Positions 41,202 through 49,335 of a stretch of DNA of 64,000 nt are shown here, piece by piece (the first letter of the stretch is position 1; every line of letters starts with the position of its first letter). This DNA comes from Sanguibacter gelidistatuariae (GTDB lineage: Bacteria > Actinomycetota > Actinomycetes > Actinomycetales > Cellulomonadaceae). The translations under genes were made by a program, and so were the position numbers. The notes beneath the pieces are model-generated. The model was not told where the DNA came from. It worked only from the letters and a program-made list of their open reading frames with translations, and ran no database searches. Location: contig NZ_FMYH01000001.1 of NCBI RefSeq assembly GCF_900096585.1, positions 62,001-126,000 on the forward strand. Reading direction: 5' to 3'.

Positions 41202-42383
41202 TCAGTCGAGCGTGATCGACGGGTCCAGGAACTTGTTCGTGAACAGGTCCTCGGGGGTGAGGTCGTCCGCGACGTCCGTCCCGCTCGACTCGAGGATCGG
41301 GGTGAAGGTGTCCATGACGGACTGGATGCGAGCCGTGTCCATCCCGCCGAAGATCCCGGAGGCGTCGGTCTGGACGATGTTGAGGTCCGTCAGCGCCTGG
41401 TGAGAGAACTCCGCGACGCCGGCGGAGTACACCCAGCCGGTGTTGTACTCCTCGACGAGCTTGACGATCAGCGCGTTCGTGGAGGCAGGGTCCGCGAGGT
41501 AGTCGATCTGCGTCTGCTGCAGGATCGGCACGATCTTCTCCAGGCAGGGCGTGTACTTCTCCAGGTCCGCGGTGCGCACGGCGAGCGGCTCGGGGTAGAT
41601 GTCGTAGCCGACCTCGGAGGCGAGCTGGTAGGCGACGGGCTTGCCCCACGAGGAGATCTCGTTCTCGTAGACGAACGGCTCGGCCGTGGCGAAGCCCTGC
41701 TGGGCGATCGTCGGGTCACCGACGAAGCGGGACGGGTCACCGTTGTAGGAGGGATCGATCTGGTCGGCCGGGACGGTGCCGTTGCCCGAGAGCAGCGCGC
41801 CCAGGTTGCTGCCGCCCCCGGAGACGACGATCGAGGCGCCCTCGGCCGCGATGTCGGAGATGGTGGTCGCGTCCGGGTACGTCGCCGGGTCCCACATGAT
41901 GACCTGCGGGGAGACGTTGAGCTGGGCGATGACCGCGGTGACCGGCTGCTTGGCCGACGACGCGATCGCACCATCGGTGTTCACCGCGCCGAACATGATG
42001 TCTTCGTCGACGAACATCTGGGAGGTCACCGACTGGTAGCTGATCGCGGATCCGCCGGGGCGGACCTCGATGTTGACGCCGGTGTCCACGCCCTGGGCGA
42101 CGAGCGAGCCGGAGACCCGCTTCTTGTCGGTGTCGATCGTGTAGTCCGCGCCGACGAGGGAGTACATGCCCGCGTGGTCGGCTTCGGGCTCCCAGTCCTG
42201 CTGAAAGACGACGGTCGCGGGGCACACGTCCGACAGGTCGAGGGCGGAGCCCTTCTCGGCGGCGGGGATCTCGAGCTTGGAAGCTTCCGCGGTGTCTTCC
42301 CCGGCCGAGCACGCGCTGAGCGCGAGCAAGGAGACGAGGGAGAAGGTGGACCCGGCGATGACGGCTGCTCTGGAGCGGATCAT
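41202..42383 (-). CDS. ABC transporter substrate-binding lipoprotein
   Basis: The 393-residue protein has a signal peptide with lipobox LSAC (Cys25). Stretches such as VVFQQDWEPEADHAGMYSLVGADYTI and IGGMDTARIQSVMDTF fit the SsuA/NMT1-type solute-binding group. ATG 42383 follows AAGGAG. A 126-base gap with a short hairpin separates it from the permease. The family carries pyrimidine precursors, sulfonates or nitrate; the ligand here is unknown. Confidence 0.85.
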   Translation of the reverse strand: MIRSRAAVIAGSTFSLVSLLALSACSAGEDTAEASKLEIPAAEKGSALDLSDVCPATVVFQQDWEPEADHAGMYSLVGADYTIDTDKKRVSGSLVAQGVDTGVNIEVRPGGSAISYQSVTSQMFVDEDIMFGAVNTDGAIASSAKQPVTAVIAQLNVSPQVIMWDPATYPDATTISDIAAEGASIVVSGGGSNLGALLSGNGTVPADQIDPSYNGDPSRFVGDPTIAQQGFATAEPFVYENEISSWGKPVAYQLASEVGYDIYPEPLAVRTADLEKYTPCLEKIVPILQQTQIDYLADPASTNALIVKLVEEYNTGWVYSAGVAEFSHQALTDLNIVQTDASGIFGGMDTARIQSVMDTFTPILESSGTDVADDLTPEDLFTNKFLDPSITLD

Positions 42384-42458
42384 GGTGCAACTCCTTGTGG
42401 AAAGGGGGTGGGGGTCTGCCAAGGGAAGGCGGTGAAATGGGTGTGCGGGGTGGAGCGG

Positions 42459-42472
42459 CCCGCGGTCGCGGG
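42459..42472 (-). terminator. Small hairpin between permease and binding-protein genes
   Basis: CCCGCG and CGCGGG enclose GT in the 126-base gap before the binding-protein gene. The stem is only 6 bp and no U-run follows, so it could change mRNA stability between the two genes rather than end the transcript. Confidence 0.4.
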
Positions 42473-42509
42473 TCGCTGGATGAGGGGTGGAGAGGGGTGG
42501 GGCGAGCGG

Positions 42510-43415
42510 TCAGCGCCGCCCATACCACTTCGCCATGACGGCCTTGTCGATCGCAGAGAAGACCGCGAAGACGAGGACGCCGAACAGGGAAGCCAGGGCG
42601 ATCGCGGTGAGCAGGTTCTCCGACTCGACCCGGGCCCGGTAGACGTCGAGCAGGCTGCCGATGCCGGGCTTGCCCTGGCGGAAGAACATGTCTCCCACGA
42701 TCGCGCCGATCACGGCGAGGCCGGCGGAGATCTTCAGGCCGGCAAACATCGACGGGACCGCGGCGGGCATCTGCAGCTTCCACAGCCGCTGCGCCCGGGT
42801 CGCCTTGTTCAGGGTGAACAGGTCGTGCGCGGCGGGCTCGGCGGCCTGGATGCCGAAGAGCGTGTTCGAGATCATCGGGAACAGCGCGATGATGACGCAG
42901 ACGATGACCCGCGACGTGAAGCCGAAGCCGAACCACAGGCCGATCAGCGGCACGAGGGCGAGGATCGGGATGGTCTGCAGCACGACCGCGTAGGGGTAGA
43001 GCGACTTCTCCAGCCAGCGCGCCTGGCTCATGAGGATCGCCTGCCCGACGCCGAGGACCACCGCGATGGCGAGCCCGGTCATCGCGACCTGCGCGGTGAG
43101 CGCGAGCGCCTCGAACATCGGCTGGACCTTGGACCAGTCCAGGACGGACTCGGTGAGCACCTGGTGGGGTGGTGGCAGCAGGAACCGGCGGCCCTCGGGG
43201 AGCACGAGGTAGCTGATGAGGTACCAGAGGGCGATCGCACCGGCGAAGGCGCCCACGACCGGCCCCGCGCTCGCGGCGACCTTCTTGGTCACCCGCCAGC
43301 CCGTGCCCGACGACGCGGCCCGGGCCGGGGATTCGGCCGCCGGCTGGGCGGCGTCGGGCACAACCGGGGTGGGTGCACTCATTGCGCGGGCAGCGGCGCG
43401 GGTCTCGGTGGTCAT
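42510..43415 (-). CDS. ABC transporter permease, SsuC/TauC type
   Basis: The 301-residue protein has a Pro/Ala-rich N-terminus and about six hydrophobic segments, with the coupling loop HDLFTLNKATRAQRLWKLQMP. It matches permeases of the sulfonate/nitrate/pyrimidine importer group. The ATG at 43415 overlaps the ATPase stop (ATGA) and follows AAGGAG. Confidence 0.88.
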   Translation of the reverse strand: MTTETRAAARAMSAPTPVVPDAAQPAAESPARAASSGTGWRVTKKVAASAGPVVGAFAGAIALWYLISYLVLPEGRRFLLPPPHQVLTESVLDWSKVQPMFEALALTAQVAMTGLAIAVVLGVGQAILMSQARWLEKSLYPYAVVLQTIPILALVPLIGLWFGFGFTSRVIVCVIIALFPMISNTLFGIQAAEPAAHDLFTLNKATRAQRLWKLQMPAAVPSMFAGLKISAGLAVIGAIVGDMFFRQGKPGIGSLLDVYRARVESENLLTAIALASLFGVLVFAVFSAIDKAVMAKWYGRR

Positions 43416-44194
43416 CGGTGGTCTCCTTCCAGTGCGGCGGACACCCGGCCGGACAGCTCGGCGAAGGCGGGGTCGAAGCGCAGCTCGGGCGGTCGGGGGT
43501 AGGAGAACGGGATGTCGAGGTCGGCCACGACCGTCCCGGGGCGCCCGCTCATGACGATCACGCGGGTGCTCAGGTAGACGGCCTCGGAGACCGAGTGCGT
43601 GATGAACAGGCCGGCGAACCGCTTGAGCGCGAAGAGGCGCTGCAGCTCGGTCTGCATGTTGAGCCGGGTGATCTCGTCGAGCGCACCGAAGGGCTCGTCG
43701 AAGAGGAAGAGGTCCGGCTCGGCGACCAGCGCCCGGGCGAGGGAGACGCGCATCCGCATGCCGCCGGAGAGCTGGCGCGGGTACTGCTTCTCGAAGCCAC
43801 CCAGGCCCACGAGCTCGAGGGCCTCCTGGGCGGCCTTGCGACGCTCGATCTTGGACTTGCTGCGCAGCTCGCCGATCAGCTCGACGTTCTTCTGGGCCGT
43901 CCGCCACTGCAGCAGCGTCGGGTCCTGGAACACGTAGCTCGTGGAGTCCGTGTTGACCTCGACCGTGCCCGTCGTGGCGTCGTCGAGCCCGGAGGCCAGG
44001 CGCAGCAGAGTGGACTTGCCGCAGCCGGAGGGGCCGACGACGGAGACGAAGTCACCTGCGGCGACCTTGAGATCCACGCCGGTCAGGGCGACGGTCCCGG
44101 TGGAGAAGGTCTTGGACACGTTGTCCAGGACGAGGGTGCGGGTCTGGGAGATGTGCTGGATGCGTTCGTGGACTACGTCGGTGGGAGTGGTCAT
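43412..44194 (-). CDS. ABC transporter ATPase, SsuB/TauB type
   Basis: The 260-residue ATPase has Walker A VVGPSGCGKSTLLRL, signature LSGGMRMRVSLARAL, Walker B DLFLFDEPFGALD and the switch His in LFITHSVSEAV. ATG 44194 follows GAGGTGA. GTG 44203 overlaps the stop of the amidohydrolase gene (GTGA) and is an equally possible start, adding three residues. Confidence 0.9.
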   Translation of the reverse strand: MTTPTDVVHERIQHISQTRTLVLDNVSKTFSTGTVALTGVDLKVAAGDFVSVVGPSGCGKSTLLRLASGLDDATTGTVEVNTDSTSYVFQDPTLLQWRTAQKNVELIGELRSKSKIERRKAAQEALELVGLGGFEKQYPRQLSGGMRMRVSLARALVAEPDLFLFDEPFGALDEITRLNMQTELQRLFALKRFAGLFITHSVSEAVYLSTRVIVMSGRPGTVVADLDIPFSYPRPPELRFDPAFAELSGRVSAALEGDHR

Positions 44195-44199
44195 GGTGA

Positions 44200-45651
44200 T
44201 CACCTCACGTGCTCGAGGACGGGTCGGTCAGGTATGCCAGCAGAGGCCTTGGCGGGGTGGATCGGGGTTGAGGGAGAACGCTGGGAGAGGTCGAGGGTCC
44301 GGGAGGTGCGGGTGTCGGCGAGCACCCGACCGCCGTGCAGGACGACGCGGGCGTCGACCGCTCCGGCGAGCACGTCGCCGAGGTCGACGTCCGGCACGAG
44401 GATCAGGTCGGCGGCCACCGGTGTGGCCTCCGCGAACGGCGCGCGTCCCGGCCCGACGTCGAGCACTGCGGGGAGCCCGAGGACTGTGCGGGCGCCGGTC
44501 GTCACGGCGGCGAGCGCCTCGACCGGGGTCAGGTGGCCTGCCGTGATGAGCAGCGACGTCGTCTCGAAGGGGTCCGCCCGGCCGACCGGGTTGAAGGGGT
44601 CGCGGAGGTTGTCCGCGCCTGCGGCGAGCGGGATGCCGGCGTCGAGGATCGCCCGGACGGCGGTCAGGCCGCGGGGGGCGAGGTGCGTGGCGTCCCAGCC
44701 CTGGAGGTAGAGGTTGGTGATCGGCAGGGTCACGATGCCCATCCCGGAGCGGGCCACGAGGTCGAGGACCGGGTGCAGTCGCTCGGGGGGCAACGAGCCG
44801 AGCCGGACGCAGTGGCTCGCAGTGACGAGCTGGCCCAGGTCGCGGGCGATCACCTGGTGGGCGAGGTCGACGATGTCGAGTTCGTCCGCGTTCGTCTGCT
44901 CGTCGGTGTGCAGGTCGACGGGCAGCCCGGTGCGCTCGGCGAGGTCGAGCATGCGGGTCGTCTCGCGGTGGGGGTCCTCGGAGATGTGCGGGCAGCCGCC
45001 GATCACGTCGAGGCCGAGGGAGATCGCGTCCTCGATGACGGCGTCGGGGGTGTGCTGCCCGGCGAGACCGACCACCTGGATGGTCATGACCCCGGCGAGG
45101 GCGTCGCGCACGGCCGTGAGCGCTTTGAGCCCGCGCAGCGGGTCGCCAGTCAGCGGGAAGTCGACGTGGGTGCGGATGCTCGTGATCCCGCGGGAGACAT
45201 AGCGTTCGACGGCGCGGGTCGCGCGGTCGCGGATGTCGGCCTCGTCGATCGTGGCGAGCAGGCCGCGCCACTGCTCGATCGCGGCGGCGAGGTCGTTCTG
45301 GGTGGTCCCGGAGAAGTAGTCGACTCGCTCTCCGCTGAGGGCCTTGTCGAGGTGGGCGTGCGGCTCCGAGGCGGCCGGGATCACCCGCCAGCCGTGCGCG
45401 TCGAGCTCGACGGCGCCCGTCGCGGTGCCGGTCGGGATGCCGGTCGCGCCGAGCGGCCCGGCCGGGCGCGGGGCGCCGGCCGGCAGCACGGCGGTGATCT
45501 GGCCGCCCGCCACCACCAGGTCCGCGAGCGTCCCGTCGACCAGGCGGACCGAGCGGATCGCGCTGACCTGCAGACCGGCGGTGTGTCCCGCGGCGCCGGG
45601 GGCACAGAGCGGGACGGTCCGGGTCACCGGGACGTGCGTGGGCTGGCTCAT
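44200..45651 (-). CDS. Cytosine-deaminase-like amidohydrolase
   Basis: The 483-residue metalloenzyme has the CodA-type layout: AASEPHAHLDKAL (HxH metal site), DLHTDEQTNADELD (His), VTASHCVRLGSLP, and AAGADNLRDPFNPVGRADPFE with the catalytic aspartate. CodA-type enzymes deaminate cytosine, isoguanine or creatinine; which ring is used here cannot be read. It overlaps the MBL-fold gene (ATGA) and the ABC ATPase gene, so transport and ring deamination are probably coupled. Confidence 0.85.
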   Translation of the reverse strand: MSQPTHVPVTRTVPLCAPGAAGHTAGLQVSAIRSVRLVDGTLADLVVAGGQITAVLPAGAPRPAGPLGATGIPTGTATGAVELDAHGWRVIPAASEPHAHLDKALSGERVDYFSGTTQNDLAAAIEQWRGLLATIDEADIRDRATRAVERYVSRGITSIRTHVDFPLTGDPLRGLKALTAVRDALAGVMTIQVVGLAGQHTPDAVIEDAISLGLDVIGGCPHISEDPHRETTRMLDLAERTGLPVDLHTDEQTNADELDIVDLAHQVIARDLGQLVTASHCVRLGSLPPERLHPVLDLVARSGMGIVTLPITNLYLQGWDATHLAPRGLTAVRAILDAGIPLAAGADNLRDPFNPVGRADPFETTSLLITAGHLTPVEALAAVTTGARTVLGLPAVLDVGPGRAPFAEATPVAADLILVPDVDLGDVLAGAVDARVVLHGGRVLADTRTSRTLDLSQRSPSTPIHPAKASAGIPDRPVLEHVR

Positions 45652-46700
45652 GCGAGCTCCTTGGCGAGGTCGGCCCTGCGGTGGGCGGTGGGGGCGCCTG
45701 TGACGGCGAGGTCGCTGACGGCGGCCGCGTCGTCGGCCGTGCGAGAAGACGGGGAGGCGGGCAGCAGCAGCGTGACGCCGGCGTGGGTGTGGCGGTCGAC
45801 GGGGTAGCCGAGCAGGTCCCACCCTGCGACCGGCCGGGTGCCACCGTCGCGGGTGAGGGCGGCCGCTCGGGCGACCGCCGCGACGCGCTCCGGCGGCTGC
45901 ACGGCGATCAGGTTGTGGGCCGTGAGCACCCGGGTCAGCGGCAGCCCCGCGAGGTGGGCCGTCGAGGCGGCGAAGGCGGCCAGGTCGCTGCCGTCGTTGT
46001 GGAGCCAGGAGGCCGCCGCGATGACGGTGTCACCGGCGAGCAGCGTCCCGCTGCGCTCGTCGACCAGGACGAGGGAGTCGGGGCTGTGGCCCGGGGTGTG
46101 CACGACGCGCAGCGTCCGGTCACCGAGGTCGATGCGCGCGCCGTCGTGCAGCGCGAGGGTGGGGCGGACCCCGGGGACGTGCCAGGTGGAGGTGTCCGGC
46201 ATGGGACGCATCCGGCCGAGGCCTGCCAGGACGAAGAAGCTCTGCTCGTCGAGTGCCTCGAAACGGAGGTAGTCCTCGTAGACCCCAGTCATGGCGGCTG
46301 CGTAGTCGAGCAGGAAGCCGGGGTCGGCCGCGCGGTGGGTTGCGCTCGCGGGGTCGACCGCGCTCGGGTGGGCGGCGATCGCGACGAGCCGGAGCTCCTC
46401 GGCGTGGGCCACCAGGTCGGCGTTGCCGCCGCGGTGGTCGACGTGGTCGTGGGAGCTGACCACCAGGAGCGGTGTGTCGGTGAGCGAGGCGACGATCTCG
46501 GAGATCGGGGCGATGCCCAGGCCGGAGTCGAAGAGCAGCGCGCGGTCGGTGCCCTGGACGAGGAAGCAGTTGACGTGCCCGGGTTCGGAGATGAGCGTCA
46601 CGCCGTCGCCGAGGTCCTCGACGTGGAACCAGGTCGCGGCCGACGCGCAGCCTGCGGGCGGTGCCTGCGGCGGTGTGGCCGTCTGGGCGGTGCTGGGCAT
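45648..46700 (-). CDS. MBL-fold metallohydrolase
   Basis: The 350-residue protein has the metallo-beta-lactamase motif SSHDHVDHRGGN (His84, His86, Asp88, His89), a second His in VVHTPGHSPDSLVL and an acidic residue in TLLAGDTVIAAA. MBL enzymes cleave lactones, amides or thioesters; in this operon a lactone or cyclic-amide ring is a reasonable guess. ATG 46700 follows AGGAGG. It is the first gene of the operon and next to the operator at 46731-46753. Confidence 0.85.
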   Translation of the reverse strand: MPSTAQTATPPQAPPAGCASAATWFHVEDLGDGVTLISEPGHVNCFLVQGTDRALLFDSGLGIAPISEIVASLTDTPLLVVSSHDHVDHRGGNADLVAHAEELRLVAIAAHPSAVDPASATHRAADPGFLLDYAAAMTGVYEDYLRFEALDEQSFFVLAGLGRMRPMPDTSTWHVPGVRPTLALHDGARIDLGDRTLRVVHTPGHSPDSLVLVDERSGTLLAGDTVIAAASWLHNDGSDLAAFAASTAHLAGLPLTRVLTAHNLIAVQPPERVAAVARAAALTRDGGTRPVAGWDLLGYPVDRHTHAGVTLLLPASPSSRTADDAAAVSDLAVTGAPTAHRRADLAKELA

Positions 46701-46730
46701 ATCCACCTCCTGGTGTGTCCGGTGTCGAAT

Positions 46731-46753
46731 GAATGTTGATGTGACTAACATTC
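46731..46753. promoter_or_regulatory. Operator between MBL-fold operon and XRE-cupin gene
   Basis: GAATGTT at 46731-46737 and AACATTC at 46747-46753 form a 7-bp inverted repeat around GATGTGACT. GAATGTTGATGT is identical to 31539-31550 upstream of the flavin reductase gene. It sits 31 bases upstream of the MBL-fold start codon and 60 bases before the regulator start, so it can control both directions. Confidence 0.6.
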
Positions 46754-46812
46754 AGAACGTTAGGCAGCCTCTGTTTCGCGCACGTAACCACCAGGAACCG
46801 GATGTGTGACCG

Positions 46813-47472
46813 ATGTCCTCAGCCGTCCCAGATCGGTCCAGAACGCCCATCACCCCCGTCCCCGAGTCCGCTGACGAGCGCCTGGGACAGGTCATCCGCA
46901 CCCGCCGGCACGCCCTCGGCAAGACCCTCGTGGAGGTGGCCGCGGCGAGCGAGCTGTCCCACTCCTTCCTCAGCCAGCTTGAGCGCGGACGGGCCCGCCC
47001 GTCCATGCGTTCCCTCTTCCTGATCGCCGAGGCGCTCGGGACGACCCAGCAGTCGTTGCTCGCCGAGGCGACCCCGCCGAGCTCCCCGAGCACGGGCCTG
47101 GTCGACGCCGCGTCCAGCCCGGTCCTGACCGTCCAGAAGGGTTCGGCGCGCCTGCTCAGCCACGTGCCCGACGGCGCGGACGTCACCGAGTTCATTAACG
47201 TCCCCGACACTTTCGAGGGCTACTTTGCACATGGCCGCCACGAGTTCGTCTACGTGGTCTCCGGCCACCTCGAGGTCGAGCTGCGCTCCCCGGCGGACCC
47301 CGCCACGGGCGCCGAGCACGTCGAACTGCATTCCCTCAACGCCCGGCAGTCCATCGGCTACCCCGGCACGACCCAGCACCGCCACCGTCGGGTCGGGACC
47401 GAGGACTGCGTGATCCTCGTGGTGCACTCCGGCCCCGAGAACGTCGCTGGCGGCGCGCTGCACACCCACTGA
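46813..47472 (+). CDS. XRE-cupin transcriptional regulator
   Basis: The 219-residue protein has an XRE helix-turn-helix (LGQVIRTRRHALGKTLVEVA, LSHSFLSQLERGRARPSMRS) at about residues 24-78 and a C-terminal cupin sensor domain (FAHGRHEFVYVVSGHLEVEL, IGYPGTTQHRHRR). Such regulators, including PuuR- and RutR-unlike groups, sense small metabolites. It is divergent from the amide operon, and the shared operator points to it as regulator of both that operon and the flavin reductase operon. Confidence 0.85.
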   Translation: MSSAVPDRSRTPITPVPESADERLGQVIRTRRHALGKTLVEVAAASELSHSFLSQLERGRARPSMRSLFLIAEALGTTQQSLLAEATPPSSPSTGLVDAASSPVLTVQKGSARLLSHVPDGADVTEFINVPDTFEGYFAHGRHEFVYVVSGHLEVELRSPADPATGAEHVELHSLNARQSIGYPGTTQHRHRRVGTEDCVILVVHSGPENVAGGALHTH

Positions 47473-47552
47473 CCCACAGAGCCCTCTGCCGGACGCCCGC
47501 TCCGGCGCACGCTCGACCGCACGCAACTAGACCGCACCGAAGGAGCCCGACC

Positions 47553-48251
47553 ATGGCAGAGCACCCCACCACCGGACCCGACGCCAGCATCACGGAGGGC
47601 ACCGCGCCGCGGGAGGTCACCGCGTCCGCGGACCCGCTCGCCACGCTCGCCGAGTGGGTCGAGGAGGCAGCCCTGGCCGGCGCCCCGAGCCCGCGCACGC
47701 TCACCTTCGCTACGGTCGGGCCCGATGGCGCGCCGCACGCCCGCACCGTCCTGAGCACGCTCATCGACTCCGAGCACGTGCGCTTCCACTCCTCTGCCCC
47801 GACCACCAAGACCCGAGACCTGCTCGGCGACCCGCGGGCGAGCGCGGTGTTCTTCTGGCCCGAGATCGGCCGCCAGGTGATCCTGCACGGGAGCGCGGTC
47901 GAGCTCGACGAGGCGACCTCCCGGGCCGCCTACCCCACCCGCCCGCGCCAGCTCCAGCTCGTCGCCTGGGCCTACGACGACGTTCTCACCGGCGCCGGCG
48001 ACGGCGCGATCGACCCGGAGGTCGTCTCGGCCGACGTGCCCACGAGCGCCACCCTCGTCGCCGAGCGCGTGGCCCACCACGCTGCTCGGCCCGCAGAGGG
48101 ACTGCCCATGCCCGCCTCGTGGACGACCATCGAGTTCACCCCGACCCGCGTCGACCTGTGGCAGGGGGTGGGGCGGGATGTCGCGGCCCTCAAGACCCGG
48201 TACGACAAAGGCGCGGACGGCGTTTGGACGCACGCGGAGATCCTCCCCTGA
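47553..48251 (+). CDS. Pyridoxamine phosphate oxidase-like FMN protein
   Basis: The 232-residue protein has the PNPO split-barrel pattern: LTFATVGPDGAPHARTVLST, HSSAPTTKTRDLLGDPRASAV and FWPEIGRQVILHGSAVEL, with the C-terminal VDLWQGVGRDVAALKTRY. It follows the regulator gene by 80 bases on the same strand and may belong to the same unit. It may be a true PdxH homologue or an F420/FMN-dependent reductase; substrate residues were not settled. ATG 47553 follows AAGGAGCC. Confidence 0.78.
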   Translation: MAEHPTTGPDASITEGTAPREVTASADPLATLAEWVEEAALAGAPSPRTLTFATVGPDGAPHARTVLSTLIDSEHVRFHSSAPTTKTRDLLGDPRASAVFFWPEIGRQVILHGSAVELDEATSRAAYPTRPRQLQLVAWAYDDVLTGAGDGAIDPEVVSADVPTSATLVAERVAHHAARPAEGLPMPASWTTIEFTPTRVDLWQGVGRDVAALKTRYDKGADGVWTHAEILP

Positions 48252-48313
48252 TCTCGCCGTCGAGGGCGCGGCGACGGCCGACATCGCAGCCGCCACCTCG
48301 CTAGAGTCGGACC

Positions 48314-49300
48314 ATGGCTCTCATCCACAAGGCGACGATCCGACCGACCAAGCTTGAGCTCCTCGACGCGTGGGCACCGTCCCAGCCGTGGTTCGAGGGC
48401 GAGGCAGACACGGGCCTGACGCTCGTCGCCTCGTTCCGCTTCGACGACCCCGACGGCGAGGTCGGCATCGAGACGCTGCTCGTGCGTGCGGGGAACGGAC
48501 CGGTTCTGCAGGTCCCGCTCACCTACCGCGGCGCACCCCTCGAGGGTGGCGACGCCTGGCTCATCACGACCATGGAGCACTCGGTGCTCGGCCCGCGCTG
48601 GGTCTACGACGCCGAGGGCGACCCGGTCTACCGCGCCGCGCTCGCCACGACCGTGCTCACCGGAGGCCGCGAGGCAGACCAGTACGTCGAGTCCGATGGC
48701 GCTCCCGTGCTGCGCGAGTCCACGGCCACGGTCGTCGGCAGCGGCTCGGATGCGGAGGGCCCCGCCGGCAAGGCCCGCATCGACCTCGTGCGCGCGCCGG
48801 ACACCGACGCACCCGACCTCCCACCAGTGACCGACGGTTCCCAGACCGAGATCCTGACCGCCACCTGGACCGACCGCGGAACACGATCCGCGACCCGAGT
48901 CCTGGCCCGAGTGCGCATCCTTGACACCAAGGTGCAAGCGTCACCACATCGACACCACCACATCGACTACATCGAGCTCGCTGTGCTCGATGTAGTCGAT
49001 GCAAAAAACTTCTACTCTGAGGCGTTCGGGTGGACGTTCGTCGACTACGGGCCGGAGTATGCCGGCATCCGGGACCTCGCCGTTGAAGGAGGCGAGATCG
49101 GCGGGCTTCGTCTCGCCGAAGCAGTGCACTCGGGAGGCCCGCTCGTTCTCCTCTTCTCTGACGACCTGGACGCCAGCGTCACACGTGTCCTTGCGGCCGG
49201 GGGAAAGATTGCGACAGGGCCTTACGAGTTTCCAGGCGGACGTCGCTTCCATTTCATGGATCCCAGCGGGAACGAGCTGGGCGTCTGGGCGAAGCACTAG
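48314..49300 (+). CDS. CG0192-like protein fused to a VOC domain
   Basis: The first 205 residues match the CG0192/maltokinase N-cap-like family (MALIHKATIRPTKLELLDAW, DAWLITTMEHSVLGPRWVYD) and end as this family normally does at RSATRVLARVR. The remaining residues form a complete VOC/glyoxalase-type domain (HHIDYIELAVLDVVDAKNFY, HFMDPSGNELGVWAKH). The frame is open across the joint at about 48910-48960, where GC falls sharply. GTG 48932 could start the VOC domain alone. TAGAGT at 48302-48307, 6 bases before the ATG, suggests a leaderless transcript. The fusion looks like an insertion junction rather than an evolved two-domain enzyme. Confidence 0.75.
   Translation: MALIHKATIRPTKLELLDAWAPSQPWFEGEADTGLTLVASFRFDDPDGEVGIETLLVRAGNGPVLQVPLTYRGAPLEGGDAWLITTMEHSVLGPRWVYDAEGDPVYRAALATTVLTGGREADQYVESDGAPVLRESTATVVGSGSDAEGPAGKARIDLVRAPDTDAPDLPPVTDGSQTEILTATWTDRGTRSATRVLARVRILDTKVQASPHRHHHIDYIELAVLDVVDAKNFYSEAFGWTFVDYGPEYAGIRDLAVEGGEIGGLRLAEAVHSGGPLVLLFSDDLDASVTRVLAAGGKIATGPYEFPGGRRFHFMDPSGNELGVWAKH
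48961..49001. repeat. Perfect 17-bp inverted repeat at the fusion joint
   Basis: CATCGACTACATCGAGC at 48961-48977 and its reverse complement at 48985-49001 enclose TCGCTGT. CACCACATCGAC is repeated directly just before it (48942-48953 and 48956-48967). All lie in the coding sequence where the VOC domain begins. Confidence 0.9.
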
Positions 49301-49335
49301 GCCGCGACGCCTGTTCGGCGAAAAGACGTATCACT

